Source: Bacteroidota bacterium
GTDB lineage: Bacteria > Bacteroidota > Bacteroidia > Bacteroidales > VadinHA17
Length of the DNA: 5,038 bases
Reading direction: 5' to 3'
NCBI GenBank assembly: GCA_030613125.1
Contig: JAUWMO010000265.1
Location: forward strand, 1-5,038
The translations under genes and the position numbers were made by a program. Positions 1 through 4,427 of this stretch are shown here, piece by piece (positions within the stretch are counted from its first letter, which is position 1; every line of letters starts with the position of its first letter). A model generated the notes under the pieces. It was not told where the DNA came from, did not search any database, and saw only the letters and a program-made list of their open reading frames with translations.

Positions 1-77
1 CTGCTGTAACCGGGCTTGACCAAAAAGTAAATTGCAAAAAATGTGGATATCAGGTAATTAACCCGGATTATTCATGA
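1..77 (+). CDS. C-terminal end of an unidentified protein with a CxxC pair (partial at window start)
   Basis: In the frame starting at base 3 the sequence is open from the window edge to a TGA at 75-77 and encodes 24 residues, AVTGLDQKVNCKKCGYQVIN followed by PDYS. The other two plus frames stop within the first 20 bases. The Cys-Lys-Lys-Cys-Gly stretch is a C-x2-C knuckle that could be half of a zinc ribbon, but the partner cysteines would lie outside the window, so metal binding is only a possibility. Support for coding comes from the open frame, the CxxC and a palindrome exactly at the stop codon, facing the convergent acylphosphatase gene. Too little is visible to name a family, and a chance open stretch of 75 bases cannot be excluded. 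Confidence 0.45.
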   Translation, partial: AVTGLDQKVNCKKCGYQVINPDYS

Positions 78-91
78 TTAAATCATGAATA
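69..91. terminator. Perfect 23-nt palindrome between convergent genes, possible bidirectional terminator
   Basis: TATTCATGATT (69-79) and AATCATGAATA (81-91) are exact 11-bp inverted arms around a single A; in RNA the real loop would be 3 to 5 nt. It contains the TGA stop of the upstream plus-strand frame and ends 12 bp before the stop of the minus-strand acylphosphatase. That is the position expected for a terminator shared by two convergent genes. The stem is AT-rich and there is no long T-tract on either side, so it is not a textbook Rho-independent terminator. A protein-binding palindrome is the alternative. Confidence 0.45.
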
Positions 92-103
92 TTTGACTTC
101 ATA

Positions 104-376
104 TTAATATTTTACTGAAAAAGAATTATAGTTTCCAGATGGGACTGGATTAACTATTGCCTGTTCTACCCTGGCCCAATTTGGTCCTTGTTTTATTTCC
201 AGAATAAACTTATCAAGATTGATCTCTTCCCCTTCTGCTTCAATAAGTACTGATCCGTCACTCTCATTTTTCACAAATCCATTCATACCATGTTTTTCGG
301 CTTCTTTAATTGCAAAGTATCTGAATCCTACATTTTGTACCCTGCCATATACCTTTATTCGTATACTTTTCATCAT
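104..376 (-). CDS. acyP: Acylphosphatase
   Basis: A complete 90-residue protein of the acylphosphatase family, which hydrolyses the carboxyl-phosphate bond of acyl phosphates such as acetyl phosphate and 1,3-bisphosphoglycerate in the cytoplasm. The full family signature is present: the phosphate-binding loop GRVQNVGFR at residues 11-19 with catalytic Arg19, and GFVKNESDGSV at 33-43 with catalytic Asn37, the residue that positions the attacking water. Length matches the family norm of about 90-100 residues. Two adjacent ATG codons (376 and 373) can both start translation, and no Shine-Dalgarno sequence distinguishes them. The gene lies 61 bp downstream of the small basic protein gene on the same strand. 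No good promoter was seen in that gap, so co-transcription is likely. Stop is TAA at 104-106. The physiological substrate in bacteria is generally unsettled. Confidence 0.96.
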   Translation of the reverse strand: MMKSIRIKVYGRVQNVGFRYFAIKEAEKHGMNGFVKNESDGSVLIEAEGEEINLDKFILEIKQGPNWARVEQAIVNPVPSGNYNSFSVKY

Positions 377-437
377 GCTATTTCAGATTGCCCAATGGAA
401 AATAAAGATTTTTTAGCTGATGATGAAGGCTGATTGA

Positions 438-725
438 TCACTTTTGGGAAAGCTTACTTAGTTTTAAAAAGGATTTATCCATAGCTGACAAAAGATCTTT
501 TTTTATTTTCCGGTAATGTGATTTTATTTCCTTTGGAGTTTTTATTTTGTCATAGTTATTAACACGATGTATCAGCTCATTACGGTACTTCACCATTTCT
601 GTAATAATATCAAGTACTTTTTGTCTATTCTTTTCTTCATGTATAGTGAGATAGGTAAAACAATCTGACACAACCTCATAAGTCAATTCATTGATCTGTT
701 TTTTAAGGTTTTTTCTGCTTGGCAT
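438..725 (-). CDS. Small basic, all-helical conserved-type protein of unknown function
   Basis: A 95-residue frame, start ATG at 725 and stop TGA at 438. I do not recognise a characterised family. It has a basic N-terminus (MPSRKNLKKQI), amphipathic helix-like stretches at roughly residues 8-27, 30-56 and 64-93, about 22 Lys/Arg against 12 Asp/Glu, one cysteine (Cys22), and no signal peptide or membrane segment. The opening resembles short Bacteroidetes hypothetical proteins that begin with a lysine/arginine-rich SRKxLKK sequence; this is from memory and not verified. Coding is supported by length, protein-like composition, a TATATTTG -7 box 24 bp upstream of the ATG, and tidy spacing to the downstream acylphosphatase. 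The positive charge would suit a nucleic-acid or ribosome-associated role, but that is speculation. Confidence 0.75.
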   Translation of the reverse strand: MPSRKNLKKQINELTYEVVSDCFTYLTIHEEKNRQKVLDIITEMVKYRNELIHRVNNYDKIKTPKEIKSHYRKIKKDLLSAMDKSFLKLSKLSQK

Positions 726-748
726 AATGGTAAGTTTTGATCTTTCAC

Positions 749-756
749 CAAATATA
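749..756 (-). promoter_or_regulatory. Bacteroidetes-type -7 box (TATATTTG) for the 95-residue protein gene
   Basis: Read on the minus strand, 756 to 749 is TATATTTG, an exact match to the TAnnTTTG -7 element of Bacteroidetes primary sigma factors. It lies 24 bp upstream of the ATG at 725, which would give a leader of roughly 15-20 nt. No convincing TTTG/TTG -33 element was found about 20 bp further upstream, so this is a half-supported promoter that may also drive the downstream acylphosphatase. Confidence 0.45.
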
Positions 757-775
757 ATAAAACTTATCTTATAAA

Positions 776-802
776 AGGCTGAGGTTAAGGCTAAGGCTAA
801 GG
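776..802. repeat. Hexanucleotide tandem repeat, consensus AGGCTA, about 4.5 copies
   Basis: Consecutive units are AGGCTG (776-781), AGGTTA (782-787), AGGCTA (788-793), AGGCTA (794-799) and a partial AGG (800-802). Both differences from consensus are transitions (A to G, C to T), as expected of an ageing short-sequence repeat. The last copy also forms the left arm of a hairpin: GGCTAAG (795-801), loop GTTT, CTTAGCC (806-812). It lies outside any gene, between the aminotransferase stop and the promoter of the 95-residue protein. Copy number could vary between strains by slippage. Confidence 0.75.
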
Positions 803-812
803 TTTCTTAGCC
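795..812. repeat. 7-bp perfect hairpin at the end of the hexamer repeat
   Basis: GGCTAAG (795-801) and CTTAGCC (806-812) form a perfect stem around a 4-nt GTTT loop, with a further possible A794-T813 pair. It is not followed by a T-tract on either strand, so it is described as an inverted repeat and not called a terminator. Confidence 0.6.
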
Positions 813-819
813 TCTTCAT

Positions 820-898
820 GGCTCCAAAGAAGTCCTTTATGGGAGAGCCCTTTTCCCAAAGGCCTGCCCGACTTTTGGCGGGGATCCTCTTGGGAAAA
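820..898. repeat. GC-rich intergenic block with nested and competing inverted repeats
   Basis: The main structure is TTTTCCCAA (851-859) paired with TTGGGAAAA (890-898), a perfect 9-bp stem. It encloses AGG/CCT (860-862 with 886-888) and a smaller CCCG/CGGG stem (867-870 with 879-882) around a short loop. The same left arm can instead pair upstream: CCTT and TGGGA (834-837, 840-844) with TCCCA and AAGG (854-858, 859-862), with a 2-nt bulge. A 5-bp GGCTC/GAGCC pair (820-824 with 845-849) is a third option. GC is 31 of 50 bases at 841-890 against 14 of 100 at 901-1000, so the block stands out sharply. No open frame of note is present. It may be a dispersed intergenic repeat or the structured 3' region of the aminotransferase transcript. 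Confidence 0.6.
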
Positions 899-924
899 CA
901 AATTATAATAAATTAATACACTTT

Positions 925-958
925 TATGCTGATTTTTAAAATCTTAAGCATATTTTTT
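925..958 (+). terminator. AT-rich hairpin followed by six T (weak terminator-like signal)
   Basis: TATGCT (925-930) pairs with AGCATA (947-952). Inside it GATTTT (931-936) can pair with AAAATC (938-943), leaving a 3-nt bulge at 944-946. Six T follow at 953-958, so the Rho-independent layout is on the plus strand. However, no plus-strand gene is visible upstream. On the minus strand, where the aminotransferase message would arrive from position 996, the hairpin exists but the T-tract does not follow it. The hairpin could still act as a 3'-end stem for the aminotransferase transcript. Confidence 0.3.
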
Positions 959-995
959 CTATTATAATTATCAAATGTGTTATTATTTTTCATTT

Positions 996-1844
996 TCATA
1001 TACCACTTCTATTATCTTTGTTAATAGTTATATATTTATTTTCAATCATCTGATAGCCTTTCCTGATTATTTTTATTAATTCATAATCCGGTTCCAGGGT
1101 TACACTTCCTATTTTATACAAAGGCAACATACCCGGTGAGGTTCCTGAAATGAAAGCAGCATGAAAATCGTTGATCTGGTTACAATGAACTTTAATAAAA
1201 TTCACAACAATATTTTTTATTTCGCAAACTTGCAGGATATATTTTCTGGCAATTCCGGAGAGTACCTCACCATCTGGTGCCGAAAAAATCTCATTGCCTT
1301 TTACAAAAAACACATTTGAACGGCTCCCCTCAGTAATAAAACCTTCGTCATTTACAAGCAATGCTTCATAAGCACCAGTATCAATCAATTTCTTAAAAAT
1401 TGCGGAGCGTAAGTTTTGATTTATCACTTTGGCTGACGGGTATTCCCTTACTGCATGGTAAAGTATGGCAGGAACTCCACTGATGTACTTCTCCTCCTCA
1501 GGATAGTGATGTTCAATAAAATAGGACAGAAAATTTCCATGACTATCTTCCCCGGACTGGAAATTAAAAACGACCTTTACATTTCCAAAACCAATTTGAT
1601 TCAGATCAAGCAATTTCTTTACTCTCAATTTAATTTCCCCGGCATCAAGCCATAGTTTTTTATGACGGATGGCTGCCGTATCTTTTAATCTTGCAATATG
1701 ATCCTCAATAAACAGAGGGACACCTTCACTGATTTTAATTACTTCATAAATTGACTCACCGGTATAAACCAGGCTGGATCTAAACTCTTCGCATTTTAAC
1801 TGATTATCATTTAAAAGAAATATATTCTGAAAACATTCGCTCAT
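996..1844 (-). CDS. Class IV PLP-dependent aminotransferase/lyase (IlvE/PabC/D-amino-acid transaminase superfamily)
   Basis: A complete 282-residue fold-type IV pyridoxal-phosphate enzyme. Visible hallmarks are the N-terminal GESIYEVIKISEGVPLFIEDH segment (residues 29-49); the PLP-binding Lys139 in PSAKVINQNLR; Glu172 in FITEGSRSNVFF, which contacts the pyridine nitrogen; GIAR at 197-200; and the phosphate-binding SGTSPGMLPL loop at 233-242. Length fits PabC or D-amino-acid transaminase (about 270-290) better than branched-chain aminotransferases (300 or more). Substrate cannot be decided: aminodeoxychorismate lyase for folate, a D-amino-acid transaminase or an unassigned aminotransferase are all possible, and no folate gene is adjacent. 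Start is the ATG at 1844; stop TGA at 996. It appears monocistronic, divergent from the nuclease fusion, with a 270-bp gap downstream. Confidence 0.92.
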   Translation of the reverse strand: MSECFQNIFLLNDNQLKCEEFRSSLVYTGESIYEVIKISEGVPLFIEDHIARLKDTAAIRHKKLWLDAGEIKLRVKKLLDLNQIGFGNVKVVFNFQSGEDSHGNFLSYFIEHHYPEEEKYISGVPAILYHAVREYPSAKVINQNLRSAIFKKLIDTGAYEALLVNDEGFITEGSRSNVFFVKGNEIFSAPDGEVLSGIARKYILQVCEIKNIVVNFIKVHCNQINDFHAAFISGTSPGMLPLYKIGSVTLEPDYELIKIIRKGYQMIENKYITINKDNRSGI

Positions 1845-1860
1845 TTAGCCTTATTTAAAT

Positions 1861-1869
1861 CAAATACTA
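1861..1869 (-). promoter_or_regulatory. Possible imperfect -7 box for the aminotransferase gene
   Basis: On the minus strand 1869 to 1861 reads TAGTATTTG, which resembles TAnnTTTG with one extra base between the two halves. It lies 16 bp upstream of the ATG at 1844. No TTTG or TTG stands about 20 bp further upstream, so support is weak; it is listed as the best candidate in this spacer. Confidence 0.25.
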
Positions 1870-1898
1870 AATATTAACAACCTTATATATCATTCGAA

Positions 1899-1917
1899 AA
1901 TAAAAATAGTTTTTATT
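1899..1917. repeat. AT-only 8-bp inverted repeat in the divergent spacer
   Basis: AATAAAAA (1899-1906) and TTTTTATT (1910-1917) are exact inverted arms around TAG. It sits between the two divergent genes and could be an operator or simply A/T-rich bending DNA. Low complexity makes a chance match plausible. Confidence 0.4.
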
Positions 1918-1933
1918 GATGAATAAACCGTGA

Positions 1934-1950
1934 TAAACAATATTTGTTTA
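1934..1950. promoter_or_regulatory. 17-bp operator-like palindrome overlapping the -33 region of the nuclease gene
   Basis: TAAACAA (1934-1940) and TTGTTTA (1944-1950) form a perfect 7-bp inverted repeat around TAT. The right half contains the only TTTG (1943-1946) upstream of the -7 box, so a protein bound here would cover the -33 region. The symmetry and position suit a dimeric repressor site. No regulator is encoded nearby and the motif is not one I recognise. Confidence 0.4.
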
Positions 1951-1978
1951 AAAAAATAATGGTAATCAATTATCTTTG
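1943..1978 (+). promoter_or_regulatory. Bacteroidetes-type promoter for the exonuclease-endonuclease fusion
   Basis: TATCTTTG at 1971-1978 is an exact TAnnTTTG -7 box. A TTTG at 1943-1946 is the only -33 candidate, with a spacer of 24 bp, longer than the usual 19-21. Transcription would start near 1984, about 10 nt before the ATG at 1994. This position argues that the TTG at 1976, inside the -7 box, is not the translation start. Confidence 0.6.
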
Positions 1979-1993
1979 TTCGCATATCATAAT

Positions 1994-3352
1994 ATGTATA
2001 CAATCATTGATATAGAAACTACCGGCGGCCGCCCCCGTATCGATAAGATCATCGAGGTTGCGGTTTTTATTCATGATGGTTACAATATCGTTGAAGAGTT
2101 TGTCACTCTGATCAATCCTGAACAATCAATTCCATATTTAATTACAAGCCTTACTGGTATCACCAATGAAATGGTTGAGAATGCACCAAAATTTTATGAG
2201 GTAGCTAAAAAAATAGTAGAAATCACAGAAGGGCATTCGTTTATTGCTCACAATGCACGATTTGACTACAATTTCATAAGAGAAGAGTTCAAGCGACTGG
2301 GATACAATTATAAACGTGAAATTCTCGATACGGTTAAGCTAAGCCGAAGGCTCATTCCGGGGCTTCGATCCTACAGCCTTGGCAAACTGTGCAACGAAGT
2401 AGGGATAAAGATAAAAAACAGACATCGTGCTGCCGGTGATGCTCTTGCCACAGTCAAACTATTTGAATTATTACTCAGTCTCGATCATGTTAGAAGTAAA
2501 AAAATATTTCAAAATCCGGCTCTTTCAGACTTGCATCCATCGCTAAGCCCTGACACTGTTAGGGCTTTGCCGGAGGAAACCGGGGTTTACTATTTTTATG
2601 ACGAAAAATATGAACTTCTTTATGTGGGGAAAAGCAAAAATATACATCAACGGGTCTACACACACCTGATGAACAAATCCTCCCAAAGAGCAATTGAAAT
2701 GCGTGACAGGATAGCAGGGATCAGCTTTGAACTTACCGGTAGTGATCTGATTGCCTGTCTTCTTGAATCGGATGAAATTAAAAAACATAAACCGGTCTAC
2801 AACCGGGCGCAAAGAAGAGAAGCATCGTATGCAGGCATATTTTCATATACCGATGAAAACTGTTATTTAAGGTTTACTTTAAGGAAAAGTAAAGATGATC
2901 TGCCACTGGCAAGTTTTTCCTCCAATGAAAAAGCAAAGGATTTCCTTTCAAGGTTAACCGATGAGCATCATCTATGTCAAAAACTTACAGGCCTATATGA
3001 TACTTCAGGCTCCTGTTTTCAACATCAGATCGGAATATGTTTTGGTGCCTGTGTCGGGAAAGAATCCTATGAGTCATATAATAGAAGAGCAGAAAAGGCA
3101 AAAAAAATGTTTGAGTACGAACATCATAACTTCCTCATCATCGATAAGGGACGTAATAAAGGAGAAAAGTCTGTGATAAAAATAGAGAATGGAAAGTATC
3201 TGGGCTTCGGGTATTTCGATGAGGAAGAAGTTGTTTATGACCTGGAAATATTGCATGATTGCATCCAATCCTTTTCTGATAACCGGGATGTGCAGGCCAT
3301 AATAAAACGGCACTTAAAAAACAACAATGTAGAGAAGGTTCTGGCGTTTTAG
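1994..3352 (+). CDS. DEDDh exonuclease fused to a UvrC/Cho-like GIY-YIG endonuclease
   Basis: A 452-residue protein counted from ATG 1994. Residues 1-165 are a DnaQ-type 3'-5' exonuclease: IDIETTG with Asp6 and Glu8, HNARFD with Asp91, and HRAAGD with His144 and Asp149 complete the DEDDh set. Residues 186-270 are a GIY-YIG nuclease like the UvrC N-terminus: GVY at 197-199, YVG at 210-212, Arg220, and catalytic Glu258 in LLESDEIKKHKPVYNR. Cys328, Cys341, Cys349 and Cys353 (C-x12-C-x7-C-x3-C, with QIGICFGACVG) match the spacing of the cysteines that hold the [4Fe-4S] cluster in E. coli UvrC (C-x11-C-x7-C-x3-C). The C-terminal domain carries GRNKGEKSVIKIENGKYLGFG at about 386-406. UvrC's RNase H-like and HhH domains are absent. 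The architecture is known in Bacteroidota and Actinobacteria, often annotated as polymerase III epsilon or Cho. A role in incising and trimming damaged DNA is inferred. Start choice: GTG/TTG alternatives upstream fall in the promoter. Confidence 0.93.
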   Translation: MYTIIDIETTGGRPRIDKIIEVAVFIHDGYNIVEEFVTLINPEQSIPYLITSLTGITNEMVENAPKFYEVAKKIVEITEGHSFIAHNARFDYNFIREEFKRLGYNYKREILDTVKLSRRLIPGLRSYSLGKLCNEVGIKIKNRHRAAGDALATVKLFELLLSLDHVRSKKIFQNPALSDLHPSLSPDTVRALPEETGVYYFYDEKYELLYVGKSKNIHQRVYTHLMNKSSQRAIEMRDRIAGISFELTGSDLIACLLESDEIKKHKPVYNRAQRREASYAGIFSYTDENCYLRFTLRKSKDDLPLASFSSNEKAKDFLSRLTDEHHLCQKLTGLYDTSGSCFQHQIGICFGACVGKESYESYNRRAEKAKKMFEYEHHNFLIIDKGRNKGEKSVIKIENGKYLGFGYFDEEEVVYDLEILHDCIQSFSDNRDVQAIIKRHLKNNNVEKVLAF

Positions 3353-3383
3353 AGTTAATATAAAAATCGACTTAAAGTTTCTA

Positions 3384-3405
3384 TGTCTGTGATATTCCCC
3401 AGACA
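3384..3405. terminator. Weak hairpin in the convergent spacer, possible bidirectional terminator
   Basis: TGTCTG (3384-3389) and CAGACA (3400-3405) form a perfect 6-bp stem with a 10-nt loop. It lies in the 61-bp gap between the stops of the nuclease fusion (plus) and the deacetylase (minus), where a shared terminator is expected. No T-tract follows on either strand, so the assignment rests on position and symmetry only. Confidence 0.35.
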
Positions 3406-3413
3406 ACAATAAT

Positions 3414-4346
3414 TCATTTGTTAAGCTCACTCAGATGACATAATACACTTTTAGCCAAAGCATCATAATCATACCCTCCCTCCAGAAAAGATATGATTCT
3501 TCCCCTGTAAGAATTTGTTGAATTGACAATCATCTCTGTAAATGTACCAAACACATCCGGGCTGAGATCAACAGACGACAACGGGTCGGCCTTATTGGCA
3601 TCAAATCCGGCAGAAATTAGTATAAACCCGGGAGCAAATGTTTTAACAGATGGAATCACTTCTTCTTTAAAAGCATTTAAATAATCCTGATCGTTACTAC
3701 CGGCACTCATAGGGATATTCAAAGTAAAATTCTTTCCTTTCCCTCTTCCAATATCAGCACGGGCTCCGGTTCCGGGATAGTGCGGATATTGATGCAGGCT
3801 AATATAAAATACTGTATTATCCTCATAGAAACTCTTCTCAGTTCCATTACCATGGTGAACATCCCAATCAAGGATCATCACCTTATTTATTCCATGGACT
3901 TGCTGAAGATATTTTGCTGTAATTGCAATGTTATTAAAAATACAAAAACCCATTGATATTCCTTCTTCCGCATGGTGTCCGGGAGGTCTTACTGCACAGA
4001 ATGCAGTCTTAAAATCTCCATTCATAATTTTATCGGCAGCTGTGATCCCGGCCCCGGCAGCCAGGCAGGCTGCTTCAAATGAAAGTGAAGATACAACTGT
4101 GTCCATTGAATCGAGAAATGGGCTGCCGGATTTAATCGTTTCTTGAACTCTTGTCAGATATTCCCTGCTGTGTATTCGTAAAATATCCTTTTCAGTTGCA
4201 GGTATAGGTTTAATCATTTCTATTTCAGAAAATAAACCTGAATTCTCAATAGCCTGGTTAATGGCTTCAAGCCTGCCTTTATTTTCAGGATGGTTTCCGG
4301 TCTCATGTTTCAAAAAAAGATCATCATACATATACAGAAGAGACAT
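3414..4346 (-). CDS. Histone-deacetylase-family (AcuC/HDAC/acetylpolyamine amidohydrolase superfamily) zinc deacetylase
   Basis: A complete 310-residue member of the arginase/deacetylase fold, which removes acetyl groups from lysine side chains or small amines using one zinc ion. All catalytic elements are visible: HPENKGRLEAI at residues 19-29; RPPGHHA with the His124-His125 charge-relay pair; LDWDVHHGNGT with zinc ligands Asp162 and His164; ISAGFDA with the third zinc ligand Asp249; and EGGYD with the transition-state Tyr292. It is expected to be active and cytoplasmic, since no signal peptide or membrane segment is seen. Length matches prokaryotic class II-like members (300-380). The substrate is open: acetylated proteins, polyamines or another acyl-amine; the acetoin role of Bacillus AcuC should not be assumed because no acetyl-CoA synthetase gene is adjacent. 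Start is ATG 4346, no Shine-Dalgarno; stop TGA at 3414. It is convergent with the nuclease gene and divergent from the next gene. Confidence 0.94.
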   Translation of the reverse strand: MSLLYMYDDLFLKHETGNHPENKGRLEAINQAIENSGLFSEIEMIKPIPATEKDILRIHSREYLTRVQETIKSGSPFLDSMDTVVSSLSFEAACLAAGAGITAADKIMNGDFKTAFCAVRPPGHHAEEGISMGFCIFNNIAITAKYLQQVHGINKVMILDWDVHHGNGTEKSFYEDNTVFYISLHQYPHYPGTGARADIGRGKGKNFTLNIPMSAGSNDQDYLNAFKEEVIPSVKTFAPGFILISAGFDANKADPLSSVDLSPDVFGTFTEMIVNSTNSYRGRIISFLEGGYDYDALAKSVLCHLSELNK

Positions 4347-4357
4347 AATAATTTGGT

Positions 4358-4388
4358 TTTGTTCAAGATATTAAAATCAATACTTTTA
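4358..4388 (+). promoter_or_regulatory. Candidate promoter of the 3'-edge gene
   Basis: TTTG (4358-4361), a 19-bp spacer and TACTTTTA (4381-4388) match the Bacteroidetes layout with a single mismatch in the last base of the -7 box. The predicted start near 4394 would leave a leader of about 34 nt before ATG 4428. This and the minus-strand promoter occupy nearly the same 36 bp, so the two polymerases could not bind at once. Confidence 0.45.
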
Positions 4389-4393
4389 TTCAA
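4364..4393 (-). promoter_or_regulatory. Candidate promoter of the deacetylase gene
   Basis: On the minus strand a TTG (4393-4391) is followed after exactly 20 bp by TATCTTG (4370-4364), a near match to the TTTG-N19-21-TAnnTTTG layout of Bacteroidetes promoters (one base short in the -7 box). The predicted start near 4357 gives a leader of about 10 nt before the ATG at 4346. It overlaps the candidate promoter of the plus-strand gene. Confidence 0.45.
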
Positions 4394-4427
4394 CCATTAC
4401 AATTTAAGAAAATAAACCGAATCTGAA

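Noticed and set aside
219..416. Plus-strand open frame of 65 codons
   Set aside because: Antisense to the well-supported acylphosphatase; no family features and no promoter.
776..812. CRISPR-like array
   Set aside because: Units are 6 bp and directly adjacent with no spacers; this is a simple sequence repeat.
851..898. Classical Rho-independent terminator
   Set aside because: The stem is strong but no T-tract follows on either strand, so it is listed as an inverted repeat instead.
726..995. tRNA or other known structural RNA in the gap
   Set aside because: No cloverleaf, T-loop GTTCRA or other recognisable RNA core was found in the structured stretch.
1013..1020. Exact TATCTTTG on the plus strand
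   Set aside because: It is inside the aminotransferase coding region and no plus-strand gene follows; treated as a chance match.
1455..1655. Plus-strand open frame of 66 codons
   Set aside because: Lies wholly antisense within the class IV aminotransferase; composition reflects the complementary strand.
2543..2812. Minus-strand open frame of 89 codons
   Set aside because: Antisense to the GIY-YIG domain, whose catalytic residues are all on the plus strand.
2961..3313. Two open frames, plus 2961-3176 and minus 3074-3313
   Set aside because: Both overlap the cysteine-motif and C-terminal part of the nuclease fusion in other frames; no independent support.
3928..4146. Plus-strand open frame of 72 codons
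   Set aside because: Antisense to the deacetylase active-site region.
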